A stretch of 64,000 nt of DNA from Siphonodentalium dalli. Lineage: Eukaryota; Mollusca; Scaphopoda; Gadilida; Siphonodentaliidae. Positions 46,698-59,810 of the stretch are shown here, piece after piece. Within the stretch, counting starts at the first letter, position 1. Each line of letters begins with the position of its first letter. The stretch covers positions 201,802,244 to 201,866,243 of the forward strand of contig CP136061.1 of the NCBI GenBank assembly GCA_032622095.1. Reading direction: 5' to 3'. Under the pieces are notes generated by a model, which ran no database searches, had not been told where the DNA came from, and saw only the letters and a list, made by a program, of their open reading frames with translations. Position numbers and translations under genes: made by a program.

Positions 46698-49060
46698 GGG
46701 GGCACTAAATTTCATCATAACCTGTTTAGTCGCCGATTACCACCAAACTTATAAATAATCATCTCCATGATATCAGGATTCTAATGGTGTGGCTCAAAGC
46801 TGTCAAAGATGGCGTCATTCGAGTCAGGTGTGTACTGAACTGGAGAGGGGCACGGAAATTAATAAACATATTTTAGCGCCGAGTTGCATCAAATTGTTCC
46901 ATATTCTTTTCCATGATACGAGGAATCTAATCGTGTGATTTAAAGATGTCAAAATTGGTGCCGTTTGGATGAGAGATTGGGGAGCACTAAATCTGGTAAG
47001 CATTTGTTTGGTCGTCGATTACACCAAACTTATAAATAAACATCTCCATGATATCAGAAATCTAATTGTGTGGTTTAATTATTCGTGCTGTTTACGTGAG
47101 AGATGGGGGCACTAAAGTTGATACGAATTTGTCATCTACATAATTGAGTCTTATTGTGTTGTTTAAAGATTTCAAAAGTGGCGCCGCTTGTATCAGGAAT
47201 AGGAAGGGTAGGGTCACAAAAAATATGTTAAGCGCAAATTTCCACCAAATTCATACAAGTTTTTCTCCAATGATACAAGGAATCAAATCATGTTGATTAA
47301 TGACGCCACATATGGTGCCTATATTTGCGAATGTCCTTTTCTGCCTGTGTTCTATATAACTTCACGACGGACCACCTAGATATATCTAGAGCACCAAGGG
47401 GTCTAATATGAGTAACTGTTTACAAGGAAGATAATTATGTTGGTTAGAATTTTCTAAAGTGACGCTGTTGGTATCAGGGCTAGAAAAGAGGGAATGGCCG
47501 CAAAAATGACCGTTTTCAACCAAACATATATATAATTATCGCCATGATCCGTTCGAGTCAGGGGTGCACGGATGTGGAGAGGGGCACAAATTGATACATA
47601 TTCCTCCCCCTGAAATGAGGAATATATAATCGTGTGATTTAAAGACGCCAAAAATGGTGTCATTTGGGTGAGAGATGGGGGAGGTACTAAATTTGATAAG
47701 AATTTGTTTAGTTGCCGATTACCACCAAACTAATAAATAATCATCCTCATTGTAACAGGAGTCTAATGGACGCGGTTTAAATATGGCGCCGATCAAGTCA
47801 TGAATGGGGAGAGGAGGGGCACCAAAACTGATACCAATAATTATGTTTAGCACTAATTTCCATCAAATTCATAAACGTTCTTCTCCAATTATAATACAAG
47901 GAGTCAAATCATGTGGATTAAAGACGCCACCTTTGGTACCGTAGGGGTCATGGGTGTGGAGAGGAGGGGCACTATAATATTGATTCATTCTATGGAGTTT
48001 TTGGCGGTAAAATTTCACAACCTCGACAAATGTTCACCGAATTAAGTCACTTGAACAATTATATCTTCTCAACTGTCATACGTATATGGGGGCGGGAATT
48101 AGTACATTCATCATGCATATATATTGAGCTAGCAAAAACAGATACATAGAAGAAAGCATTAAAAGTATATTTATCATTCTACTTATTAAAGATATACATA
48201 TATTCTTGCAAAATGAGGGACATTGAATCGTCAGAGGATGGCATGTTAATATGGCTCATGCATTATAAAATAATCGAGTCTGTGCCATTCAAGATATTTT
48301 CCACACAAAAAAAAAATATAATTTGTCATGAGACAAGAGAGATGGAAGTGTATAAAGTCCTGTTCCAAAATGGTAGCCACAGTGTGCAGTCAAATATAGT
48401 TCTTCTGAGATAAAATAAAACACAGTCACTGGCACATGGCTTTTCGTGATCCTCCAATTCTGGCATCTGACAAGGGTACATCTGTCCGATACAGACGATA
48501 TTTTTCATTTTTTTTAGAACAGACTCATATCGTAACATAAACAACTTAAAATCTCGCTATCCGCCGGGCACATGTATAGCTGATATACAGCAACATTAGC
48601 CAGTATAGCACCATGAGCAGAGGATCACCTGGACATGATTGTCTTTAAAACATATGTATCTTCTTGGAGATATGATAAACAGGTGCCCTCAAAATATTAG
48701 TCTAACTTCTCAGATTGATTTATACATCTCTCTATGTAAAACCCAAATATCATCTTTTATTTTCGCGAAGTAATAAAACTATTTAAAACAAAAAACGTCA
48801 ATTCCAACCACGTCGACTGCACTATTTAAATACTGATAACGTCTGAAGTACGCACAGTTGTGAATAAATACTTGTTAATTGGTGGGACAAATTAATCGCG
48901 ATAATCAAAATGACAGTCACTCCGACAAGGTGAGCCAGTATACTTATAATCCATGTATATAAGAATGACGTTTTGTGATGCCATTTAGATAAAAATAAAT
49001 TATGACAATATGTGTAACACTTTGATCAAGAGTATTCTCTACACACACATATATTGTAAG
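46698..49060 (+). mobile_element. Decayed Helitron copy H6
   Basis: Diverged ~190-bp units (GCCGATTACCACCAAACTTA, ATACGAGGAATCTAATCGTG) are followed by the H2-like 3' third (GCACCATGAGCAGAGGA, TTTGATCAAGAGTATTCTCT). The terminal hairpin and CTAG are missing. Much older than H2/H3. Confidence 0.65.
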
Positions 49061-49089
49061 AGTTTATATGGTTTTCTCAATGTTACTGG

Positions 49090-49580
49090 GTTCACTTTGG
49101 GGTAAAATTCAACCTTTTTGGTGAAAAATGAGAGAATTCTGGAATCCACGACGTATATTATGTCGTTAATGAATGCAATTTTATAGCAATACCTAGTTCG
49201 ATGTGATTAATCAACAAAATGCGTCAAAGGTTATGGTTATGTGGATTTTAATAGAAAATTGTGAAAACAGGAATTTGAGTACCGAAAACAAATATTGTGT
49301 TATGGTCACCCACTACCAAGATGTATTATATATCAAAATGTTCAGCTGTATGTGGGGGGGGGGGGGGGATATAATTTTTTCGTAAATAAAATCAGTGAAA
49401 ATTTAATCCATCTCTAGAAATAACCGTTCACCCTATTTGTGGTCGGTATTTCAATTAGACGAAAGAATATGGTCTTTTTTACATGCATTATGCGGGGTAA
49501 AGTGTTCAATTAGCGCTAGACAAATTTTTGGATGAAAAATAAGTGAATTATGGAATCCACAATATTCTTAATTTGACAAG
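49090..49580 (+). repeat. Unclassified repeat family X, copy 1
   Basis: Contains AATTCTGGAATCCA, CGACGTATATTATGTCGTTA, GATGTGATTAATCAACAAAA and AAATAAAATCAGTGAAAA, all found in inverted order at 55590-56580. A 15-bp G-run lies at about 49356-49369. Confidence 0.55.
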
Positions 49581-50270
49581 TATTGCGAAGATGGTAGGAA
49601 TAGCTACCACCATTCAAATTATGGGATGAGTTCTTGTACAGAGTATACGGCTTCACGGAGAGACCTACCAGAAGTCAAAAGTTATACTGCTGCCATTCTT
49701 GTTCGCATCAAATTGGGCATCATATTCATATGCCAAATACCTCATGATTACAATTTTTTCCAAAATAGGCTCCCATCAGAAGTGAAAGAGAGGTTCCAGC
49801 CATGGGATGGGCATTTCGTTGCCAAACTATCCGCTGGATCTTTCAACCATGTGTGAATGGACTAGAAACAACGGAAAATAAAGCGGAAATGGCGGAATAA
49901 TTGGGCTAACACACAGAGACGCTATACTCATAATGTGGTTCTTAGCCATACATATAACACCCCCATACTCCGGGGGGGGGTAAAACATTTGCAGGAAGGT
50001 ATGAAGTTTTTTTGCATCTGGCATTTTCGGGAAGTCGGAGACCCACCACCCCCAAACCTGCAAAACAAATAATTTTTTACTCCAAATTTTTTGACACCCA
50101 CTCCCCAAATTGGACTAAAATTGGACTAAAATCGCATGAAGCTCTACTGATATCACTCATATGACTGGGAATGATCTCAATTAGTTCAAATAACAGTTTA
50201 ACCTGTTTCAGAAGCTGTTTTAATTGAAAAATAATGTCTTATAAGTTGCTGATCATCTGTAAACCTAGGC
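49581..50270. repeat. Poly-G/C repeat and flanks
   Basis: 49960-50110 contains GGGGGGGGG, a GGAGACCCACCACCCCCAAA phrase and TTTTTTGACACCCACTCCCC, resembling the complement of the 15.9-kb piece. The 76-residue frame at 49626-49856 has no known domain. Confidence 0.4.
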
Positions 50271-50274
50271 CATT

Positions 50275-51330
50275 GTGCAGAATACACAAAATTTCATAAT
50301 TTCTAACTATTTCCTGATTAGTTTGTCAATTAACCAGGCCATTATCTAACATATTCCATACCACTTACGTTAGTCTACTCGAGCAACTTACTTGTATTGT
50401 ACTAAACTAGCTGAAGCCTTTGGGAGCCTATATTCAGCATCGGAAATACATGTGGCCCCCTTGTGTGGGACTTCGCACACATTTTGATATTAGACAGAGC
50501 CTTCATTTAGCGGCAGCACCTTTGTGCGCTTCAAGCACATTTGGTCATTGAAACATTTTGATGTATATATATTGTTTGAATATATTTTTTTTTAAAAGAT
50601 TGAATTCCTTGCTCAATTTAACAAAACCAATTTTATTTTTTTTTAATTAAAAATTTTGAAAAACTAATACCATTATAACATCCGCCAGGGTACCACGAGT
50701 CACCACACCATATTTGGTTGATATCGGTCCAGAGGTCTGAGAGAAAAATGCGGACAGACTTTGATACTTTAATAGGTCTTGTGAGAGATCATCCGAGTTG
50801 AAAGACATGCAAATAATTCACTGATTGGCTTGATGCACTGATGACAGATAATTTCGACCCATCGATAGTCACATTAATGTTTGAGACAGTTGTTCGCTCT
50901 TTTTCCGTGCACACAATGATCTAGGCATTATTTACATTAGGACAAGTTTACTTATATATGCAAACTTAGGTCATCGTACAGGATCAACACAATTCCATAA
51001 TTTCTAACCATGCATTTCCCGATTAGTCTGTCAACCAGCCCATTATCTAGCATTATGCCTTAAAACTTTTGTTAGTCTACTGGAGCAACCTCTGTTATAA
51101 TAAATGACAAACGGTCACTATGCCCGACTTGGATATTTTAGGTGTTGTGAGAGTAACAGATCATATGAGTTGATAGACATGCAAATATTTCACTGATTGG
51201 CTTGATGCACTGATGAACAGTGTGATGACAGTTATATTCTAGCCATTGGTAGTCACATTAATGTTGACACAGTTGCTCGCTCTTTTTCCATGCACACATT
51301 GATCTTGGCTTTAGTTACATCAAGACAAGT
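50275..51330 (+). repeat. Diverged ~700-bp tandem duplication
   Basis: Units at about 50275-50945 and 50985-51330 share ATTTCTAACYATTTCC, GATTAGTYTGTCAA, GTTAGTCTACTSGAGCAAC and CACTGATTGGCTTGATGCAC in order. The second unit is shortened in the middle. Confidence 0.6.
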
Positions 51331-51872
51331 TTATTTATTTCAGTTATACATTTCTCGAAGCTACTTTCCGAAGGATTTCGGGAAGGATTTTTTTCACCCC
51401 ACCGCCCAATATGCAACATGCCATATAGCTTAATGTAATCTCTACTAAGGACCATATGAGGTCCCAGTAACATAAATATGGTGTTTTTGCAGTTATAAAT
51501 TCTTATAATATGTTTTAAACTGTTACAAATGTCATATAAGGGCACAAAGGGTCTTTAGTTAAACATTTGCATGAGGATGTAAAAAACGCGTTTTTGCCCC
51601 TAGCCGGCATACCTTCTTGCAAATTTTTTACCCCCCCCCCCTGCATACTCCATCAATTTTATCCAGAACATCATCGGACAGAGTTCACACAAAACATCCG
51701 AACATCATGCAATCCCCGCCAGATTCGTCATCTCCAGCTTAAACCTACGAATTTAAACTTGGTTTAAACCGACATTGACGGTGCAGATAAACCGGGTCTA
51801 AGGGGATTTTGTTGTTGTTCAGTGGCTAGCTGATTTGGTGAGATGAGCATGCAATGAAACTACCCAGTTAAT
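51331..51872. other. No gene seen; includes a poly-C piece
   Basis: A C-run at about 51631-51641, with TTGCAAATTTTTTACC before it, belongs to the poly-C/G family. The rest is AT-rich. Confidence 0.4.
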
Positions 51873-53833
51873 CCCCTGTCACACTCCGCATTGCGCTGAA
51901 AAGGTACCAAAATATGAGTAACACGCAGGAGGAGCACGGAAAACTGTCCAAAATTTTAAAACAAGGTATGCTCCTATTCCGTTTATCACGTTTTTATTGC
52001 GCTCTTATTACGACCCATTGCGTTCCTACTTTATCAAGTCTCACGCTCTCACTGTGCTTCCTCTACGCTATAAACATCCGTCTTGCCTCCAAGTCGCTGT
52101 CACTGTGTTGCTAGTACGTTCTCAATAAGTTTGCAAAACGTTCTCTGCGTGGGCGCGGAGAGTATAAATAGCGCCTCTGCGTGCTCCAGTCATAGTCAGT
52201 TTTTAGGTTGTGGGAATATATATACCCAACAATCCACAATAGACTAGTTGTCCGATTAAACCACTGTCACACTCCGCTGCGATCAGGTCGGCGCTTGCAT
52301 TGCGCTGAAAAGCTATAAAAGCGCCAAGCTAAACGTATTAAGGTATCCAAGAACCGATTGGTGACGCAGTTGACACTGGCTAGGACGGGCGAGGATCCCC
52401 ATGATCGCTCCTGAGCGCCAGAGTGCCGCGCTTGTTTTGTGCATGCACAAAACAAGCGCAGAGGTTCTGCGTTCTGACCAGGGCGCAGTATTGTCGCAGT
52501 GGCAACGAAAAGCGAGCGACGTGAGCGTCCCGTTGACGTAGCAAGGATGCATACAAGCTACTCGTGGTCGCAGCAAGAAATCATCTATTTCGTCTCTCTC
52601 CCCCGACCTTATTGCGCTATTATTGCGCTGCCACGTGCTGTTTTTTGTTTAAACATATTTTATTTCTTCATAAATTGATTTATGACAAAAGGGATTGGAG
52701 GACAATTGCTGTTATGGACTGGTTCCCGATCATAGAACTTCCACACGATGTTGCCACTGCAAATATGGCTCTCGTTATACGCCCAAGCGCGACAAATGGC
52801 GTTCTTCCAACGTTTGCAAATTTAAACTGGAATCCGATGTACATGTATTCCGTAACGAATGTGGCACATATATAACATGGAATACGCAATAAGAATATTG
52901 CACGTGCCAGTGAAGTGGCACCTAAATGGAATCCAATGTATTCCGTATATACATTTGCTACATGTAAACAGGCATAAATAACCATGGGAATAGTGCTGTC
53001 GTCCGCCATAGGTCATGCCATTCAAAAATAAAAAAGGGCATATATTATGCCGATCTATTTAGCAACGCTGTTCCCTGACGAAATTCCGCGTTATCACTAT
53101 CATACTATAGTGGAAAAGTTAATCGAAACATATATGCTCAATTTAAATTATGACTACATGTATATATCCGGAACATATATAATTGGAACATGGACAACTA
53201 GTCTAGTGTGGATTATTTATAACGTATACTAGCAACACAATGACAACGACTTGGACGCACTAAGGACGTTTATAGCTTAGAGGAAGCACAGTGAGAGCGC
53301 GTGAGAGCGTGAGACTTGACAAAGTAGAAACGCAATAGGTCGTAATAAGAGCGCAATAAAAAACGTGATAAGCGGCATAGTTTTGCGCGCTCCTCCTGCG
53401 AGTTACTCATATTTTGGTACTTTTTCAGCGCAATGCAAGCGCCGGCCTAATCGCAGCGGAGTGTTACAGGGGTTTTAAGCTTACTACAGTCGCAGAGGAC
53501 AAGATTGGTTTCTTACTGCGACCACGAGTAGCTTGTATGCATCCTTACTACGTCAACGGGATGCTCACGTCGCTGGCTTTTCGCTGCCACGACGACAGTA
53601 CTGCGCCCTGGTCAGAACGCCGAACCTCTGCGCTTGTTTTGGGCATGCACAAAACAAGCGCGGAGCTCTGGCACTCATGTGCGATCATGGTGACCCGTAT
53701 CCAGTCTTAGCCAGTGTCAACTGCGTCACGAATCGGTTCTTGGATACCTTAATGCGTTTAGCTTGGCGCTTTGATAATTTTTCAGCGCAATGTAAGCGCC
53801 GGCCTGATCACATCGGAGTGTGACAGTGGTTTT
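51873..53833. mobile_element. Inverted-repeat element with four termini (two interleaved pairs)
   Basis: Left-type termini at 51874 (CCCCTGTCACACTCCGC) and 52260 (CCACTGTCACACTCCGC). Right-type termini end at about 53476 and 53833. Arm 51873-52110 pairs with 53262-53476, and arm 52258-52610 with 53478-53833, each 200-350 bp. The GCGATCAGG...CGGCGCTTGCA block follows each terminus. The pairs interleave rather than nest. Arm frames such as LRPRVACMHP are shared by the copies and are not genes. No transposase is visible in the 650-bp core. Confidence 0.65.
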
Positions 53834-54299
53834 ACCAGGCGTACAACAAGCAGGCAAGTATAACAAGAAAACCATAATCAGAAATGGTAACGCCCTCAAG
53901 ATCATATTATTAGGCATAAATATAAATTATAATATAAAATATATTGGTTACATGAATGCACCACCGCCTCAGACTTCCGTTAAAACAATTAATCCTTCAA
54001 ATTATTACAAAAAAAACTACGGCTTATTACTGCAGGTTTCTCATTCACCACACCAGAAAGCCTCTAAATGCGGTTCAAAAATCGGAGGCATTGTGTTCCC
54101 GTCATAAAATATTCAATAATGGCACAGCCATTGTTCATACCTAAACATCGAAAGCAATTAACGCGGTCATAATAGTTACATATTGCAACTATCAGATATC
54201 CAGCGAATACACACCCCACGAAAACCCGAAATGTGTGTTGTCCTGCGAGATATCCAATCGCTATAGCTCAATTTGACACGGCCAGATTAGTCTTCATAC

Positions 54300-54830
54300 A
54301 ATATCCTTAACAATAATTTATAAAGCTTCTCAAATCATCGGCATAGTCAATAGAACTTTCACGAACTTGGACATCGACACTTTCCGATCGCTCTACATAA
54401 AAGCATTGTCAGACCTATCATCGAATATTGTAACTCAGCATCGAGCCCACATCACAAAAAACAAAGCATTGTGTTAGAGAAAATACAAAGAAAAGCAACG
54501 AAACTAGTTCCTCAAATCAAAACTCTATGCTACCGAGACCGAATGATAATACTCAATCTGATGTCTTTAAAATATCGAAGATTTAGAGGAGATCTTATCG
54601 AGGTATATAAACTGTTGAATGGTCATTACAATATCAATGCCTGTGACCTATTAGAAAGAAATTCATCAGGAAGAACAAGGTGACATAATAAAAAGCTACA
54701 GATGCGCACTGTTAACAAGGACATAGGAAAATATTTCTTCACGCAGAGGGTGGTAAATAGCTGGAACTCTATGCCAGACTTCACTGTTGAGGCGCCCACA
54801 CCCGATCAATTCAAAATACAGTAATATACA
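54300..54830 (+). pseudogene. CR1-like LINE reverse-transcriptase C-terminal relic
   Basis: From 54408 it reads VRPIIEYCNSASSPHHKKQ, then LEKIQRKATKLVPQIKTLCY, SLKYRRFRGDLIEVYKLLNG and, after a frameshift near 54679, GHNKKLQMR and KYFFTQRVVNSWNSMP. These are the hallmark end blocks of CR1-type LINE polymerases (LE.IQR.ATK.V, L.YRR.RGDLI..YK, FF..RV...WN.LP). A second frame change lies near 54408. It is a dead fragment. Confidence 0.85.
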
Positions 54831-54992
54831 TAGACTCATTCTTCTATTATATAAAATACGAGTTCGACGAAAAGTAATATGTTCAAGTGACTCACAAAAA
54901 ATATCGAATGACGATTCATATATTTGTAAACATGATGGTGATGATATAATTGATAGAATAAACCATTATTATGATGATCGTGTCGTTATTTG

Positions 54993-55292
54993 TTTAAAAT
55001 ACGTATCAATTGACATATATGCACCCGTTCCCTCATTAAAATCAACCTATTTCGACCATTTTAGGGGATCTCCGCGAATTCGGGGACCTCCGCAAATACG
55101 GCAAATTACGGCAAATTGTCACACCGATCAGCACCTAATTAACTTCCCACTCTTTGGGCGAAAAGCGGGAACGAGAAATCTCCCGTCGGGGAGTGAGATT
55201 CGTGAGTCGGGCCTCCGAGGCGACGAACCGGTTGCTAACTCGGCTGTCTCCGACTACGCTCTTTAAAATACGTATCAATTGACATATACGCA
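54993..55292 (+). mobile_element. 238-bp insertion flanked by 31-bp direct repeats
   Basis: TTTAAAATACGTATCAATTG plus 11 more bases occurs at 54993-55023 and 55262-55292 with one mismatch. It brackets 55024-55261, which is more GC-rich than its surroundings. On the - strand the insert has CCGGTTCGTCGCC, resembling a pol III B box. Long flanking duplications suggest a SINE-like retroposed insertion into the LINE relic. Confidence 0.5.
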
Positions 55293-55589
55293 TTTTACAA
55301 ATTATCTTTTTCATTTCTTATATTTTTAATTGGCATAGCTTATCACAAACCAACTACAACTTTGAATGCCTCCCAAAACAACCGGACTCGGTGTCGCACT
55401 ACAACTTTGAATGCGTCCCAAAAAAAAACATAATCTATAAATAAAACGCCCAGCGAACCATAGATATCTAGAATTTGGACATTAGTATACACCCGAGGGC
55501 GTAATGATTATTATCATGCCATTAATTAACGCGAACAAGCCTATATACGCACGCTCGTTTAGCTGGACCGTTGAATTATATGATTTAGT

Positions 55590-56580
55590 TGCACAATATT
55601 ACTGGGTAACCCTGGGAACCCTAAATATTTTCTACAAAAATACTAGCAATAAAGATGGATATTAAGTTTGATGGAGTTCATAATTCTCTCATTACTGAAC
55701 ACAAATGTGGTTTTTACCCAAAAATTAACCATAACACATTTATTCACTTCACACACATCGTATAACACATGCCAATTACCATAGTATGTCGCTTAATTGA
55801 GTCACCGACCATGCACATATTAGTTTTATATAGGGTGAACTGTTACTCCTATAGAGTTGGATTCCAGTTTTCACTGATTTTATTTATGAAAAAGTTTTTT
55901 TACCCTAAAAATCCCAGCTCGCTCTGATTTTTGTTTTTCACTATACCCGTTTCTTTATTCCCCACATACAGCCGAACGTTTTGATAAATGACATATCTTC
56001 AGTGAAAGGCTCGAGTTCAGGTCCATAATCTCTTAAAACTTTCTTTTTTTTAGACCCAAATTTCTGTTTTCACTGGTTTTATATTCGAAAATGACGATTT
56101 TCCATTAAAATCCTATTTTCCATCCAAAATCACCATAACCATATAATAACCTTTTACACAGTTTGTGGATTAATCACATCGAAAACGTACTTATAGCTAG
56201 GTAAAACTAGTATTGCTATAGAGTTGCATGATGACAACGTATATTATGTTTTAGTTGATTCCAAAATTCTTTCATTTTTCTCTAAATAGTGTGATTTTTA
56301 GCCAAAAATAAACTCTAGAACATTGAAACTATTACAACATGTAAGCTAGAGTTGATTTTAATCTCCAACAATAAATAAGGTGAAATGTTATTCCTTGAGC
56401 TCAATTCCAGTTTTCACTGATTTTATTTCGAAAAAAGTTTTTTTTTCCCGAAAATCTCAATGCGCACAGTTTTTTTTCTGGCTAACTCAGTTTTCATATT
56501 CCCCATTTCCATGCGAGCATTTTGATATATAGTACGTCTTGGTGGTCGGCGACATGATTCAACTCCAAAAATAAGGCCCT
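55590..56580 (-). repeat. Unclassified repeat family X, copy 2, internally duplicated
   Basis: Inverted relative to 49090-49580. The block TCCAGTTTTCACTGATTTTA occurs at about 55862 and again near 56408, so the unit is duplicated head to tail within this copy. Confidence 0.55.
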
Positions 56581-57600
56581 TTTCTTGTCACCGTGACTGC
56601 TGCTCCAATAATAATATACGTACTTTTATATTGAAATACATTGTTCTATAATACAAAACCTTGTGACATTTTTCCATTTTTTTCCCCTCAAAATTCGACC
56701 CGAAATAAGGAAATTCGGAGAATTTTGGAATTTGTTGTTTCATTTCAAGCCACTTGATACTCGTTGATGGGTATTCGTCGTGGGTTCATCAAATCTTTTT
56801 ATTTAATGAATGATAGTAAACAACCACATTCGCTTGATTTTATAATTTTCGTTCAATTAAAAAAGTTAGCATTTTAGGGGGTAGGGTAAATGTTTAATGC
56901 CAGACTGCTTTATTGTCACGCTGCTGGCAGTGGTTTTGACCTATACCTATCTCCTGTTCACAGGCAAAGTTTTTTAAACAAATAAAATTATTGATCAAAA
57001 AAGAATTTTCCGACTGACGATACCGAGAACAGCGTAATAATTTTGAAAAGTTATGAAAATATTGGGACAAATCTTTAGATTTTTCTCAAATATGTGAAAA
57101 TGATACACCACCAGTTGTTGTTTGATATTTCCTTGATTTTTATTACACGTGGACACCTTTTAATACGACAGATTAGTATCACCGTGACCAGCAGATGATG
57201 TCCGCCATTTTGATATATATATATATAAACAAAAAAAATGCGAGGAGGTGCAACGAAATGTTTATACAGACACAAAATTCACAATTTTCCAAGTCAATCA
57301 AGGGACATACCTCTGGTAAAATTAATGGACGAAACCCGTAGTATGAGGGTACAAAAATCTTCCCCAATCTGCTATCACCACGCCAAAGGACAAATAAATA
57401 TGATAACTAACACCCGAGTTACAAGGTGATATGTTAGACGGACGGACGGACTGGTACAGATGGACGGACGGACCGACGAACGACCGGAGACGTCGGCTAT
57501 ATGCCCCAAACATCCTACGGGGTCGGGGTAATAATACGTCGATAAAGGGTGATAACTCTCCAAATAATAAGTCTGATCAATCTTCGAATTGCAGGTTCCT
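56581..57600. other. No gene seen; LINE/SINE-like tail near the end
   Basis: 57430-57530 has repeated GGACGGAC motifs followed by a CCCC...GGGG pair, like the 4.7-kb tail. The remainder is AT-rich with a TA tract near 57215. Confidence 0.4.
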
Positions 57601-57617
57601 ACAGGTTCCCACGGCGG

Positions 57618-57931
57618 TTAAAGGTACTCAATCCGATTAAGCACCCCTAAATTACTATTTCTTTGGCTTCGGGGGTAAAAAATATTTGATTCGAGTCGAG
57701 GAACCCACACATCAAAGCTCAGAGTGATCAGATATCGATTTTTGAAGTTCGTTGATTTCTCGAGATTTGGGCCAGTATTTTAGTCTGCCTCGTGGTCAAA
57801 CAGACAAATTGCGGGTGTAAGATGGATAACTCTAAAACCAAGTGGTTGCCTCGACTCGAATCAAATTTTTTTACACACGAAGCCAAAGAAATGGTAATTT
57901 AGGGGTGCTTAATCGGAATGAGTACCTTTAA
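57618..57931 (+). mobile_element. MITE family M1, copy B
   Basis: Ends TTAAAGGTACTCAATCCGAT and ATCGGAATGAGTACCTTTAA. The halves are partly inverted copies of each other, as in the 12.8-kb hairpin, but one half is shortened. Confidence 0.75.
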
Positions 57932-58119
57932 TATATGTGCTAAAATTGAAAATTATCGACCAAAATTTCAAAGAATACGAGATCTAACAAAATCGTCCAT
58001 GTTAAAAAAAAACAGTTCTAAGTCGAAAAGGACCTTTGATAATTCTGGTAAAATTAGTCGGAACAATATAAAATGCAGATTTCCATCGTGGTAAACTTCT
58101 ATTCAATGTAAGTTTCAAA

Positions 58120-58210
58120 GGGACGGTCGGCTAGACAGATGTACGGACGGTCGGCTAGACAGATGTACGGATAAAGGGACGGTCGGCTAGACAGATGTAC
58201 GGATGTATGT
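58120..58210 (+). repeat. Tandem ~30-bp repeat, three units
   Basis: GGACGGTCGGCTAGACAGAT followed by GTACGGA occurs three times, the last preceded by TAAAGG. Confidence 0.85.
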
Positions 58211-58432
58211 CAAATATACCCCCACACACACCCAAATTCGTTACGAGTGGTATAACTTGGTGCCAATTCTGAAAAATTAAACCGTGGCATTTTAAATGCC
58301 ATCTTGCTTGGCTGGTGCGTTGAGTCAACGCTACCTCAGCACTTGACACCCTTTCCATGTTTTTCCGTGTTACATGTAACATTCCTAAAACCGAGGGAAC
58401 TAATATATCTGCTCTCTAATCTGGACAGTACA

Positions 58433-58886
58433 TTAAAGGTACGCAATCCGACCAGACGCTCCTAAATTACTATTTCTTTGGGTTCGAGGGTAAAAATATT
58501 TGATTCGAGTCGAGGAACCCACCCATCAAAGCTCAGAGTGATCAGATATATATTTTTGAAGTTTGTTATTTCTCGAGATGTGTAATAATATGTGACCCAG
58601 AAACACGTGGTCAAACGAAAGGTCTCGGACAAAATTGCGGATTGAGATGGAGAACTCTAAAATTAAGTGGTAATACGGTCACATTCGTGATACTTTAGTG
58701 ATAATACGGCCATATTATGTTGAACAATATGTTGATAAATAACAAGTTTTGGGAAATTTGATGCCATAATTGACAGTGGTTAGCATTACTTTGTTGCAAT
58801 AAATCGATTCTGATAACTAAAGCGTATTTTGAATGTTGTTGTTCTTGGTGGTATGGGGACAGTCTGATCAGATTGCGTACCTTTAA
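58433..58886 (+). mobile_element. MITE family M1, copy C
   Basis: Ends TTAAAGGTACGCAATCCGAC and GATCAGATTGCGTACCTTTA. Contains AGTGATCAGATAT, CAAATTTCCC-type and TAATCGATT blocks. Full length. Confidence 0.75.
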
Positions 58887-59588
58887 TTTCGGAAACAGAT
58901 TCCTTTATATAATTATTACATATATCTGACATTCACTCATCTCTTAAATCAATTAAATCTGTTAAATGGCAATAAAACACAAGCCATCGCACCCTAAATA
59001 ACAATATACCAATGGACATTTTACTATTTATTTTACTAATACTAATGATAAGTATTCTTCCAATATGGTCTCTTCTGTAAATTGTAGGCGTTAAATAGAA
59101 TCATCATTGACATAAGACAGTTCATACGTGGAACTTTCTTTCTGATGTGATCCTAGGCCATGAATAGAATTCACAGAACAGAAATATTTATTATTATTAA
59201 TTTAACATCATAGATTTATCATAATCTATGATTTATCATAATCTATTTCAACCTTTTGCTGACTTGAAAACATCACATGGCAACTATCCATCATTTAACA
59301 GTATTTGTATCCAATATAAAATAATTGGGATTATAATTATAATGTAATCAAATATATTACATACATATTTACTAATTCATTGCCAATAAAAAATACATTA
59401 AAATCAAATATCAACTTGGCCTATAGTACACCAACAGTTTCTGTCAATTCAGTTCTTAATATCAGTTAAATATACACATGTGTGTACAGATATCACCGTT
59501 TGACCAACAAGTGTCCTTTCAGACGCCAGGAATATCTATATCGAACACAGATGTTGGAAATTCTTTTCAAAATTCTCTTAATAGGGTG
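58887..59588. other. No feature supported
   Basis: AT-rich with a short duplication of TTTATCATAATCTAT near 59214-59244. Confidence 0.4.
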
Positions 59589-59589
59589 T

Positions 59590-59810
59590 TTAACCCTTTG
59601 AGTGCCAGGTCCGATTTTTGTATCAACCCATATACCCTGTGCCAATGCATTCTCTTATATATGCGAGTCGACCATAGGTCGCCTCTCATATATAAGAGAA
59701 TGCATTGGCCTAACAATTTTTCATCATTTGTTATTATTTTTTTACAATTTTTTACAATTTTAATAATTTTTTTTAATTTTTACAGACCCTGGCACTGAAA
59801 GGGTGTTTAA
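59590..59810. mobile_element. piggyBac-like MITE, short form
   Basis: TTAA then CCCTTTGAGTGCCAGG at the left, TGGCACTGAAAGGG and then TTTAA at the right. The internal palindrome ATGCATTCTCTTATATATG...CATATATAAGAGAATGCAT (59645-59707) is shared with 17657-18104. Confidence 0.7.

Noticed and set aside
52267-53823. Paired frames LRPRVACMHP... in two orientations, resembling duplicated genes
   Set aside because: They are the arms of an inverted-repeat transposable element.
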